Assembly (NCBI GenBank): GCA_012934845.2
Contig: WNNJ02002886.1
Location: 1-64,000 of the forward strand
Length of the DNA stretch: 64,000 nt
From: Pomphorhynchus laevis
Lineage: Eukaryota; Acanthocephala; Palaeacanthocephala; Echinorhynchida; Pomphorhynchidae
Direction of reading: 5' to 3'
Positions 12,755-21,504 of the stretch are shown here, in pieces (the stretch's first letter is position 1; every line of letters begins with the position of its first letter). The notes beneath the pieces were generated by a model. That model worked only from the letters and a program-made list of their open reading frames with translations, had not been told where the DNA came from and did not search any database. Made by a program: the position numbers and the translations under genes.

Positions 12755-15700
12755 TTATGCAAAAACTGGACGATGAAACGCCGATCTGGATCCTCTAATG
12801 CACCGGGATACCATCCTTGCGAGACGGATGCCTATTCTACAACGCAGCGTTGAAATTACATCCGAATACTTAACCTCTGCTCTTTCGGCGATAGTATTCG
12901 CGATTTTTTTCAGAAGACTTTCCGTGCCCTTACCTGCACCTCCAGAGTTCGACAACACAACAGGAATGAAAGATGCTCTTTCAATTTCGGTTATTCTTTC
13001 TAGATATTTATTTCTTTTTCGGCTTTCGTGATACTCAAAACACGCACTCGGATTCCTTGATAAATTCGACGGCGCGAGCGCATTAAAAATGCAAACATCT
13101 ATTAAAGTACGTTCCGTCTTGTCACCAAACAATCCGTTGCATGATATGTCCAATCTCGCTTCTTTATCCTTAGTAGTTGTTTGTTTCAAGAAAGTTACAT
13201 TTGAAGAAACAGGCGCCAGTCGAGGTTCGATTTGTACAGATGGACATATCTCAGTATGCGTGTATGCTAAGAAATCCCGTACCACGTCATGTCTCATAGA
13301 TGGAAGTCCACCAAGTGAACACGAAAGCGAGTGCGCCAGAGAATTTACTGTACCACATTGACAATAGGACGGAGCGCTTTTTGGAAGAAAACTGTATCGC
13401 GCCGCCATAGCGTCTCGAAATTCATCGTTGCTTAGCCTTGAATTCCTTTCATGCGATGGATAAACTGAAAGCCATGATGATGCACCTTTGACTGACGAGT
13501 GTTCTATTGACCTTCTCAATAAATGATTGCAATTATCGAGAATATTATTGCGATTAATTTTACAACGGGAGATATTTTGAGCGCGGATTAGTTTAATTAT
13601 CGTATCTTGTTTTCCTTTTAGTGATTCGCCGGAGTAACCTTCCAAACATGGAGCGCATAGGGAAGTAGATGATTCAAATTCCGATTGAACCAATGCTGAA
13701 GGATCACGTATACTTACGCCACCGTCCCTGTAACTGAGGCAAAGCGTTCTCCATATAAATTCATCACTTGAAAGATCGATATTAAACAGCTTAGATATCA
13801 TCATTTTTATTCTTTCAGACAGAGGACCAATCCAATCTACAGAACATGCACAAGTCCTCAGGAGATGCGACCATTTGTGCTGAATTGATCTGATAAAAGC
13901 CGTATACGCAACCTGAACATCGAGTTCACCCATATCTACCAACCGTTCAATGGAATTCGATATATCCTGCACAAATGATGATACAAACTGCTTAACGTAA
14001 GCGTATTTACCGATCGGGGAACCGAGAATTTTCACACCGTTTTCCATTATCGGAATATTGGTGTCACTGAATTCTGTTTGTAGCGATGTACTGTCATATC
14101 CGTTAGAGTAGATTTTACATTTTTCGGGATTGATGTAAAAACCATACTTCGGACCAAGCAACATTAACATTTTGAAAGCCGCCTTAACCATACTAGGCGG
14201 ACCAACCATATTACCATCATCAGCATACCATAATTGTTCAACATTGGGGCATTTTTTTATAAGCCGGTATATTAATGGTAGCGTTGCGGCACTGAAAGCA
14301 GCCATTGAAAAAACATCACCCTGTGTAAATCCTTCTGAAGACCATATGTATTCGTTTCCTGTAGCCATTCGAGTAGGATCTCTATACAAGTTTGACAATA
14401 CGACTGATAATGCTGGACAAATATAAGGCATATTACGTAAAGCCAATTTTCTATTAATGCGATTAAAAGCATTGTCCGCGTCGATGGTGAGAAGTATGTT
14501 GTTCTCATTAGAAAGATGTGTTTTCAGAGCATGAATAACACATTCAGTTCCGGCCCGATGTGATGCACAATATTGTATAGAACCACATGCGTGTTGCAGC
14601 TGAGGCTGAACAACTTTGAGTATGGCCTTCGAAATAATTCTTCTGGAGACATCCCCGATACCTATTGGACGAATGCCATGAAGTTTGCTTAGTGGAATTA
14701 GTCGGCTTGTGGTAAAAGCCTCCATCGAAGTTTTAGGTATTTTACAAGTTGACAAATGCTTTGAGAAGAGAGCCAGTGCATCCGCTAGATTTCGCGACTC
14801 AGTTCCAAACGTAGATAGCATTGCGATCCATGCCTTCGCATCAAGGCCAGATGGGCCTGCTCCACCACTCATTCTACAAGCAGCCGTGATAATTGAATCT
14901 GCGTCAATCGAGTCGAATGCTATCGGATGGAAGACTGCATCGTTTTTCAAGGGGGAAGAAAGGATGGCATCTTCGTCAAGTAATGCAGGCTCTGGATGCT
15001 TGTCGAGAAGAAGTTGCCGTACTGTTTTATCCTCAATAGCATCATCGATATCCAAAGGTATACCAACTCCAGGTTCCAAATCCAATAACCTTACGGCAGT
15101 TGTCAAACGCCCGTTAAGAACGAGCTTTCTGAATGAGCGACGCCAGTCGTTCTCGATATTATCAATTTTGTTTCTTTTGGAATTTTGATATTGCAGATAG
15201 CGGGCTTCGCCTAGTAGTGCATCATAATTACCGGTCTGCCAAGATTCCATCCTTCTCTGTATAAGTTCTTTTGTTTGCTTCATTTTTGAGTTTCGGCATC
15301 GTTGTAGCACGAGTTGAGGTAAAATAATCGCCAATTTAAGAGAACAACTGTCAGATGCTGCAAATTCATAGATGCGAGCCATTTCGGAAATAAACGATTT
15401 CGACGCTTGACACCTTGGTAGTCTTAACAAATTCGGCTTCCAGAGTGCCACTTCCGTGAATATCACATCGATGTATTCAGGTGAAACACTGTTTTGATGA
15501 GATATTGACGCTTCACATTGTATGTCGTCGTTGTGGACTGGTTGGATTGGATGGACGTATTCGTTATTAAAGGTGTTATTCCGATGTCCATCGTTACAAT
15601 GATTTGTGTTTATATTGGTAATATCCGCAGGATTTTCGAGTTTATTAAGGCAGTGTGCTGCCGAACAATTTGTACAAGGATGTTTCGCTCTTGCACATTT

Positions 15701-15775
15701 ACAGTTTTTGCATTTAGCTGCCTGTCCATTACACGTACAGCATTTGTATGTAGAGGATGGGACACCTCGAGGCAT
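12755..15775 (-). CDS. LINE protein: Cys-rich finger, reverse transcriptase, restriction-like endonuclease
   Basis: A single intact ORF of 1006 residues. Residues about 12-44 form a cysteine cluster (CCTCNGQAAKCKNCKC then CTNC). RT spans about 290-640: GGAGPSGLDA near 308, RLIPLSKLHGIRPIGIGDV, the Asp motif in TIDADNAFN, FTQGD, and catalytic YADD near 517. A CQCG...H...C finger lies near 807. It is followed near 874 by an endonuclease-like ARLDIS...LIDVCIFNA and RASFIPVVLSNSGGAGKG, ending CIRGSRS. I recall proteins of this layout from cnidarians and molluscs. By architecture it belongs with the single-ORF LINEs that carry a restriction-like endonuclease (R2, NeSL, Hero, Utopia group). The clade is inference. 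No APE endonuclease is present. Confidence 0.85.
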   Translation of the reverse strand: MPRGVPSSTYKCCTCNGQAAKCKNCKCARAKHPCTNCSAAHCLNKLENPADITNINTNHCNDGHRNNTFNNEYVHPIQPVHNDDIQCEASISHQNSVSPEYIDVIFTEVALWKPNLLRLPRCQASKSFISEMARIYEFAASDSCSLKLAIILPQLVLQRCRNSKMKQTKELIQRRMESWQTGNYDALLGEARYLQYQNSKRNKIDNIENDWRRSFRKLVLNGRLTTAVRLLDLEPGVGIPLDIDDAIEDKTVRQLLLDKHPEPALLDEDAILSSPLKNDAVFHPIAFDSIDADSIITAACRMSGGAGPSGLDAKAWIAMLSTFGTESRNLADALALFSKHLSTCKIPKTSMEAFTTSRLIPLSKLHGIRPIGIGDVSRRIISKAILKVVQPQLQHACGSIQYCASHRAGTECVIHALKTHLSNENNILLTIDADNAFNRINRKLALRNMPYICPALSVVLSNLYRDPTRMATGNEYIWSSEGFTQGDVFSMAAFSAATLPLIYRLIKKCPNVEQLWYADDGNMVGPPSMVKAAFKMLMLLGPKYGFYINPEKCKIYSNGYDSTSLQTEFSDTNIPIMENGVKILGSPIGKYAYVKQFVSSFVQDISNSIERLVDMGELDVQVAYTAFIRSIQHKWSHLLRTCACSVDWIGPLSERIKMMISKLFNIDLSSDEFIWRTLCLSYRDGGVSIRDPSALVQSEFESSTSLCAPCLEGYSGESLKGKQDTIIKLIRAQNISRCKINRNNILDNCNHLLRRSIEHSSVKGASSWLSVYPSHERNSRLSNDEFRDAMAARYSFLPKSAPSYCQCGTVNSLAHSLSCSLGGLPSMRHDVVRDFLAYTHTEICPSVQIEPRLAPVSSNVTFLKQTTTKDKEARLDISCNGLFGDKTERTLIDVCIFNALAPSNLSRNPSACFEYHESRKRNKYLERITEIERASFIPVVLSNSGGAGKGTESLLKKIANTIAERAEVKYSDVISTLRCRIGIRLARMVSRCIRGSRSAFHRPVFA

Positions 15776-15854
15776 GCTTATGTGTTATAGTGTATGTATG
15801 TTAGAGGAAATTGATGATGTAAATTTGATTGTAATCAGTTATAATTCAGTGATT

Positions 15855-15877
15855 TTGTAAGTAGTTTATTAAGCAGC
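15855..15877. repeat. 23-bp target duplication of LINE A copy 1 (left copy)
   Basis: Identical in sequence and orientation to 19958-19980. Read on the minus strand it contains CTTAATAAACTACTTACAA. It belongs to the 5' leader of the RLE LINE, into which LINE A copy 1 inserted. Confidence 0.88.
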
Positions 15878-16143
15878 TGTATGTTATTTTATTGTATGTT
15901 TATTAGAAACCAAATAATATGCACACTAGTCAGAGCCCTTGTATCTCGGGATGACTGCTTGAATTTTGGTTTAAACTCGTTGTTCCGACCACAGATTCCG
16001 GATGCACAGTAGAAAAGGAATTTTAAGATAAGATAAGGAATTTCTTAAATAACTAACAACCACTAAAAAATAACGAAAAGAGAGAAAAAAAAATGCAGTT
16101 CAAATAAGACAACTCATAATAGCATTTAGTCTTCATAATGATG

Positions 16144-18603
16144 TCACGGCCTCAGGTCCAGCGGGATCTGAGCCCTCCAGCTAATCCAACACGCCGCTCT
16201 TCGACTGAACCACCCGGGGTCTATCACCCCCCGAAGAATCCAATCTAGGCGGACTATGCGCGGTAATCGCGAGATGAGGAGCTTGAGAAACCTTAGTCTT
16301 TGCTCTGGAGGACGTCCTCTCGAAAAGAAGACTAATCCCGAGATAGCCCAAGTACCCCAGAGGCGCACTTGGGTTTTCCCATTCAACGACAGATGCTGAG
16401 CCCGTTTCAGGGCCCACCTAGCTTTCTTCAGGATACGTTTAAGTCTATCCAGGTCAGCTTTCGCCGACCAGTTCACCGTAACAGTGAACCCCAGGTATTT
16501 TACTCGACTTGTGAAGGTAGGGAGTGGTTGATTAGTCAATATAGAAGATAGAGCTGAGAGTGCTAGTCTCTTTAATTTTTTCTTTGTCGCAGGGGTGCCA
16601 TGAAAGACAACTACCTGCGATTTGGATGAATTTAAAATAAGATTGGATAGGGTCAGCTGGTCTGTTAATCTTAAAAAGAAACGGCTGATGTCTGAAGCGA
16701 CATCTTTGCACCTGCGTCCAGAGAACAGGGCCGTGGTATCATCAGCGTATACCACTAGATGTTGATCACGTTTAAAATTCTTGAATAGTACAATGGAGGC
16801 AGCAAGAAATAAGATAGGAGAAAGTGGGGATCCTTGGGGCACACCTGTAATAGGGTAGAACTGACACGCATCAGGGTCGTCTTCATAGTAGAACCTCTTG
16901 GTAAACAGTAATATCTCCACCCTGTTAACAATTCTCGCAGGCAACCCGAGTGACCTGAGAGAGGAGATAACAAAGGGAATGGAAATGCGGTCAAATGCAG
17001 CAGAAAAGTCAAGGAAAACAGCCACAGCTAGTTGATGGCTATTATCCCTACAAAACTGATGCACTTCACCTATTGCTGAATGAACCGAGCGTCCCTTGAC
17101 AAACCCGTGAAAACTCGGTGGGATCAAATTACGCCTACTTAAATGGTCGCGGATTCTACGCGCAAGCGCTTTTTCGTAGATGGAGATGAGGGAGTTTTGA
17201 ATCGAAATGGGACGCAGATCTTTGGGACATGAAACCGGACTATGCTTTGGTAAGAAAATTCTACGACTAATATTGATGCCGGCTACATCGGATGGTGAGG
17301 CTAAAAGCATTGTGACGGCCACTTCTCTTCTTTGATCGGCTGTCAAAAGCTGACAGACTCGAGAAGATAGTGGAGCGACGGATTTAGAGGTGCCCGGAAG
17401 TGGCCCCCAGGAGTTCAGGATATCTGTAACAGATAAGTCCCTGCTTCTGAAGTCACCCCAAGGCGGGATTGGTTGGGGAGATTGAGTGGCTCCATAATTA
17501 TGTAGGGATAGTGACTCCTTCAAAACATTATCAAGGCCTATACTACCAATCCAACCCAAAGCTCTATCCTTCCAACAGACAAACTTCTCCTTCTTGAATA
17601 TCTTCCAGAAGGAAGACTGAGAAGGGTTAAGGTGAGCGATGTTCGCCTTATCCCTGCTCAGCTGGAACCTATATCTAGTGCTCCAGTATTCATTCGAGAT
17701 GGCCTGCCTGGCGGAAACAGAGACATTGGGAAGACCTAGCATTTTAGCCAAAACCTTGAGTTTTGTTGGAGTGGGATTGTAAATATGACCTTTATAGGTA
17801 GTCGAAAGAAACGCGGTAGCTTGCGAGGAGAGGAAGGAATTAAATTCGGTCAAATTCTCATTACCAATTCTGGGGAAGAGTTGGATAGCCGCCTGAAAGA
17901 AAGCCACTCTGATGGGATCAAAGTGAAACCTCCTTCTAAGCAACGTATCTTCCTCTATCCGCCAACGAATTAGGTCATGAGAGATGGTCTGTTTTTGGCG
18001 CGACTGCTCAGTGCAGATGGGTTTCAACAACCACATCTTATGAAGCAGTAATATGTCGAGGAGAGAATTAGTTGTTGAGCAATGAAAAGTTGGGGACGGT
18101 GGTTTGTGAATAAGGTAATCGTTCCTGGCTCTGCGGAGTGCTGCATTAATCCAACGACCAGTTCTGTCGTTGAAGTCACCGAGTAACATGTCATAGCCAC
18201 TACCCAAGATACGGTCCAGGAGATCACGGTTCTTGTGAATTTCCCCTGGCCTAATATAGATATTGGCTATGCTGATACGTTTACCATTCTTACAAAGTGA
18301 AACAGCTAAACAAGACAGGGCTGGACAAGAATAGTTTAAAAGAAGGGATGATCTTAAGGAGCATTTAACTAGGGTTAAAAGACCTTGAGATGAAGAGGCG
18401 TGAGGAGGGGTTATGTACGGAGTGAAGTGGGTGTAAATATGCTTGGGGATAAATCGAGTAATGTCCTGGGGGATACGGATAGACCGCGTCTCCTGAAGGA
18501 CTATAACATCCGCATCTCTACCAGATAGAAGGCTAAGAGCAGAAGCACCTCCCGAATTCCACTGAAGTATATTCAGTGAAAAAGGCTCTTGACTACTTTG
18601 CAT
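16144..18603 (-). CDS. LINE family A ORF2: APE endonuclease and reverse transcriptase
   Basis: 819 residues, uninterrupted. The APE endonuclease has LNILQWNSGG at the N-terminus, VIVLQETRS, LGDFNDRTGRW near 144 and SHDLIRW near 212. RT has DLRPISIQNS near 463, HGFVKGRSVHSAI, FLDFSAAFDRIS near 531, GVPQGSPLSPILF, VVYADDTTALF near 619 and KYLGFTV. There is no RNase H and no C-terminal CCHC knuckle, so it is short for a Jockey-group ORF2. The segment before the RT fingers (usually with a PGxDGI motif) is missing: LLASPSDVAG runs directly into RRIFLPK. The other two copies share that junction. It starts 34 nt past the ORF1 stop. Confidence 0.88.
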   Translation of the reverse strand: MQSSQEPFSLNILQWNSGGASALSLLSGRDADVIVLQETRSIRIPQDITRFIPKHIYTHFTPYITPPHASSSQGLLTLVKCSLRSSLLLNYSCPALSCLAVSLCKNGKRISIANIYIRPGEIHKNRDLLDRILGSGYDMLLGDFNDRTGRWINAALRRARNDYLIHKPPSPTFHCSTTNSLLDILLLHKMWLLKPICTEQSRQKQTISHDLIRWRIEEDTLLRRRFHFDPIRVAFFQAAIQLFPRIGNENLTEFNSFLSSQATAFLSTTYKGHIYNPTPTKLKVLAKMLGLPNVSVSARQAISNEYWSTRYRFQLSRDKANIAHLNPSQSSFWKIFKKEKFVCWKDRALGWIGSIGLDNVLKESLSLHNYGATQSPQPIPPWGDFRSRDLSVTDILNSWGPLPGTSKSVAPLSSRVCQLLTADQRREVAVTMLLASPSDVAGINISRRIFLPKHSPVSCPKDLRPISIQNSLISIYEKALARRIRDHLSRRNLIPPSFHGFVKGRSVHSAIGEVHQFCRDNSHQLAVAVFLDFSAAFDRISIPFVISSLRSLGLPARIVNRVEILLFTKRFYYEDDPDACQFYPITGVPQGSPLSPILFLAASIVLFKNFKRDQHLVVYADDTTALFSGRRCKDVASDISRFFLRLTDQLTLSNLILNSSKSQVVVFHGTPATKKKLKRLALSALSSILTNQPLPTFTSRVKYLGFTVTVNWSAKADLDRLKRILKKARWALKRAQHLSLNGKTQVRLWGTWAISGLVFFSRGRPPEQRLRFLKLLISRLPRIVRLDWILRGVIDPGWFSRRAACWISWRAQIPLDLRP

Positions 18604-18637
18604 TGTGTTACGACAGCTGGAGTGGGATGCCTACCTC

Positions 18638-19900
18638 CTAGCAGAAACTAGGAGAGAGAAAGTTGCCCTTCTCACTCCCAGCCCTACCAGGAGAAGACAC
18701 TTGCCCACCGGCATTATCTTCATCTCCCTCTGAGGCCAACAACTCCCAGCATATATCATCTTTCTTTGCCAACTTCAAGGAAGCCAACTTTTGTTTAGAA
18801 GATGATCTCTTCTTAGAACGGGGGGCTCTCTTTGAAGAGGTAAGAATCGTCGATGGAGGAGAACGGGACTCCTCGAATTTCGCTATCAGATGGTTCATTA
18901 AGGCTCGAATCTCGTCTTTATATGTCTGTAGTCTTGCGTCAACAATTTTGAAAATGTCGGTGTCCGACATACCATAACCGTTTAAATTGGATAAGCTGGC
19001 AGCGGCAAAGTGGGCCGGTTTGACCGGTGCCCCACAATGCCTTAATTTGTATTCTTTGAAGATAGGACATCTTCTAGACCAGGCCGGGTGCTGACCACCA
19101 CAATTGGAACACAGAGGGGGGAGAGAACATTTCCCCTCATGGACTTCGGAAGAGCTGCAAACCCCACACGTATGGGGCCTAGTACAGTTCGAGGACCAGT
19201 GCCCCCAGAGGTGGCACCCATTGCAATGGGGGTATGTTAAGTCATCAGCATCTACGATATTGAAAGAAAGATTGTACCCCAGAAAGGGGTTACATTTGCT
19301 TTTAGCCAGACATTCCGCCTGATCGACTGCGGTAGAACAGAATGCTATTGGTATAGCCTGGCCTTTCTTGCCCAGGATTGGGCGAATATTATGAATTTTG
19401 AACTCAGATGTGAGAGCAATGATATCTTCCTCCGTTGCGAATGGCGGAAAATTATTAATTTTCAAAGTCGCCTGAATAGGCCTGTAAGTAGTTGACCCAA
19501 ATTCTTTTAAGTGTGTTTCGAAAAATTCTAGGTACGATGCTGCCAGATCTGGACAGCTGAAAGAAACCCTGATTTCGGAATCTAAATATTTTATCGAATT
19601 AAATAGAATTCTCTTCTTATAAGAGCTTGTAAACTCTCTCAGAAAAATATTGAAAAGATTCTTCCTTTCAAATGGTTGAAGAAGTCTGATTATTACCAGA
19701 TTCACCACTTTAGGCACAGGAGGGAGTTCTCCATCTGTGCTTGAGATTAAAAAATTAGACGAAATAGGACTAACCTTGTTTTCTTTGGCTTGAAAATTCG
19801 ATGTTACATTGGAAATACCTGAGTTCCGTTCCATATTAGCTTGATTTTGTAAGTTGTTTGAAGCACCGATGGTAAATTTTTGACTGCTTGACTTTTTCAT
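18638..19900 (-). CDS. LINE family A ORF1: nucleic-acid-binding protein with three zinc knuckles
   Basis: 420 residues, uninterrupted. The N-terminus is Ser/Asn-rich. The middle region (about 75-215) has the pattern of an RRM-like ORF1 core (FPPFATEEDIIAL, then IPIAFCST). Three knuckles follow at about 228-285: CNGCHLWGHWSSNC, CGVCSSSEVHEGKC and CSNCGGQHPAWSRRC. The C-terminus is basic (APRSKKRSSSKQK). ORF1 proteins of this kind coat the LINE RNA. The chosen ATG is the first in frame, after a run of Ts on the + strand. Confidence 0.82.
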   Translation of the reverse strand: MKKSSSQKFTIGASNNLQNQANMERNSGISNVTSNFQAKENKVSPISSNFLISSTDGELPPVPKVVNLVIIRLLQPFERKNLFNIFLREFTSSYKKRILFNSIKYLDSEIRVSFSCPDLAASYLEFFETHLKEFGSTTYRPIQATLKINNFPPFATEEDIIALTSEFKIHNIRPILGKKGQAIPIAFCSTAVDQAECLAKSKCNPFLGYNLSFNIVDADDLTYPHCNGCHLWGHWSSNCTRPHTCGVCSSSEVHEGKCSLPPLCSNCGGQHPAWSRRCPIFKEYKLRHCGAPVKPAHFAAASLSNLNGYGMSDTDIFKIVDARLQTYKDEIRALMNHLIAKFEESRSPPSTILTSSKRAPRSKKRSSSKQKLASLKLAKKDDICWELLASEGDEDNAGGQVSSPGRAGSEKGNFLSPSFC

Positions 19901-19957
19901 TTTTTTTTGGAATTTTTTAAAACTTGAGTTCAGTATTGGTTTTTGTATGTTATTTTA

Positions 19958-19980
19958 TTGTAAGTAGTTTATTAAGCAGC
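19958..19980. repeat. 23-bp target duplication of LINE A copy 1 (right copy)
   Basis: Exact match to 15855-15877. The next 19 bp (19981-19999) are the first bases of the RLE LINE leader, followed at 20000-20016 by that element's own 17-bp duplication. Confidence 0.88.
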
Positions 19981-20055
19981 AAAGAAAGTTCAAACTCAAA
20001 CCGCCTTACAAACCTTAAAATGAATAATAAGATTTTGAAAAATTTTTGAAAAATT

Positions 20056-20171
20056 ATCTTAAAAAAATTTTGGTTTCTAATAAGCATACATTTAAGATCT
20101 AAAGTAAATACAATACTAGATACTAAGATAAGATACTACACCTTAAAAAAATTGTGGTTTCTAATAAACAT
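20056..20171. repeat. Pair of 34-bp direct repeats upstream of LINE B
   Basis: 20056-20089 and 20138-20171 match at all but three or so positions. Both hold GGTTTCTAATAAACATACA or a one-base variant. The same 19-mer, in reverse, lies at 15893-15911 in the 3' end of LINE A copy 1. It may be part of the LINE B leader or an older insertion remnant. Confidence 0.7.
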
Positions 20172-20364
20172 ACAAAATACAGCGACAACCAAACGACAAC
20201 CTTCGACGACAACTAACGACAACCATCGACAACCATCCGCTTGACAATTATCGACAACCATCGACAACCATCGACGACATCCGCTCGCTACTACTAACGC
20301 GAACTACTTACAATTAACTACTTACAATTATTTAAAAATCGTAAACTATTGCAACCTACAGTTA

Positions 20365-21504
20365 ATGGGAGCCAAGAAGAAAAATCTACCAAAAGCCAAG
20401 CGAGCAATCTCTGTTGATACCGATAAAACCGGCAAGCTCGAGAACATACAAGTGGAATGCTCCGCTAGCGGCTGTCAAATCTGGACATCAGTAACACATA
20501 ATTGTGCTTTGGGTCAGGAAACTTGTGGCGGGCCACCGTTCTACTGCGGATTCTGTGCGGCGAAACAAATCAACTTGATAATAAAACGATTAGAGCAATT
20601 GGAAATGGCATCGCAGCATGATCGAATTTCTCAAATTTCTGACAAATCTACTGAGACAGTGAAGGAGCCGCAAACTGTATCGCAGCAAGATGGATTTTGT
20701 CAAGTTTATGATAAATCTACCAAGACAGTGACGGAGCCGCAAATTGTTACAACTAATGTATATTCACTCCCCGACACCCCACGTCCCGTCCTTCCCGTCT
20801 CGTCCCTCAATACCTTGCATCCATCAATCAAAATCACCTCCACCAACCTCCACTATCCTTCCACTCATAACCTTTCCTCACATCGCTTGCCACCCTCTTT
20901 ATTATCATTATCCTCTATGTCTCCCGTCGTCAAACCAAATCCCTCCAAATCATCAACTGCCAGCTCTTCTATCGTGATCTCACCTACTCACGTCAGTCGT
21001 CCTCCTTTACGGAAGCGCTTTGCTTCTCACGATCGTTGCGTCATTGTTACTAATATCACGCCTTCTAAATCATTATCTCCACAAGCACGTCTGGACCACG
21101 ATGTTTCCGCCTTCATATCAATCCTCTCGTCTATTGTTCCTTCGGATAAACCATCCTTTTTCAAGGACATTTCTCCTGTCGCATTCATCCGTCTAAAGAA
21201 ATCTTCTCAATCTAATCCTTCCCAGCCCCCTCTCCTAAAAATTGTTTTCAAGCATCGCTCTCACGCGTCTTCTGTCCTCTCTCAACGATTCAAACTCATG
21301 TCATCTTCAACCACTCGAATTTTCCCCGATCGCGCCCCTTCTGAAATCGCTCAAATCTCTTCAGCCCGCATCGAAAAACGCCGTCGCGAGGAAAACGGCG
21401 AAACATCACTCTCCATCCGAAACATAGACGGAAATTTTCAAGTTGTCCACACCCGTCCAAAAATTCGATGGCGCTCCATCTCTCCTATGTGTCTTCTCCA
21501 CTAG
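20365..21504 (+). CDS. LINE family B ORF1: PHD-like zinc finger protein
   Basis: 379 residues, intact. Residues about 30-72 hold CSASGCQIWTSV followed by FYCGFCAAK, a Cys-rich finger. It resembles the PHD-type fingers known in ORF1 of CR1-like LINEs. A short coiled-coil stretch (INLIIKRLEQLEMA) follows, then two related KSTETVKEPQ-like segments, a long Ser/Pro-rich linker, and a C-terminal basic domain (RLDHDVSAFISIL, RFKLMSSSTTRIFPDRAPSE). It overlaps ORF2 by 37 nt in another frame. The C-terminal domain is also recognisable in the copy at 36.8-37.6 kb. Confidence 0.8.
   Translation: MGAKKKNLPKAKRAISVDTDKTGKLENIQVECSASGCQIWTSVTHNCALGQETCGGPPFYCGFCAAKQINLIIKRLEQLEMASQHDRISQISDKSTETVKEPQTVSQQDGFCQVYDKSTKTVTEPQIVTTNVYSLPDTPRPVLPVSSLNTLHPSIKITSTNLHYPSTHNLSSHRLPPSLLSLSSMSPVVKPNPSKSSTASSSIVISPTHVSRPPLRKRFASHDRCVIVTNITPSKSLSPQARLDHDVSAFISILSSIVPSDKPSFFKDISPVAFIRLKKSSQSNPSQPPLLKIVFKHRSHASSVLSQRFKLMSSSTTRIFPDRAPSEIAQISSARIEKRRREENGETSLSIRNIDGNFQVVHTRPKIRWRSISPMCLLH

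Larger units (their letters stand above)
15878..19957 (-). mobile_element. LINE family A, copy 1, both ORFs intact
   Basis: A 4.08-kb element bounded by a perfect 23-bp duplication (15855-15877 and 19958-19980). It sits in the leader of the RLE LINE, so it is younger than that element. It has a short 5' leader (about 57 nt), ORF1, a 34-nt spacer, ORF2, and about 265 nt of 3' UTR. The 5' end and the 3' end share the string ATAAAATAACATACA. It belongs to the APE-type Jockey/R1-like superfamily. Confidence 0.87.
12653..19999 (-). mobile_element. Young RLE-type LINE, interrupted in its 5' leader by a family A LINE
   Basis: A perfect 17-bp duplication (12636-12652 and 20000-20016) marks the ends. 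Without the nested 4.1-kb insertion the element is about 3.2 kb: a leader of roughly 120 nt, one ORF (12755-15775), and about 100 nt of 3' sequence. That 3' sequence contains AATAAAG and ends in an A-rich tail, seen as Ts from 12653. The intact ORF and perfect duplication indicate recent insertion. Confidence 0.88.

Noticed and set aside
14172-15188. + strand frames opposite the RLE LINE protein
   Set aside because: Antisense shadows of the intact 1006-residue ORF.
15878-19957. Terminal repeats of LINE A copy 1 and the nested repeats around 15.9 and 19.9 kb as LTRs
   Set aside because: The shared string is about 15 bp, the ORFs encode an APE nuclease and LINE-type RT, and the flanking 23-bp repeat is a target duplication.
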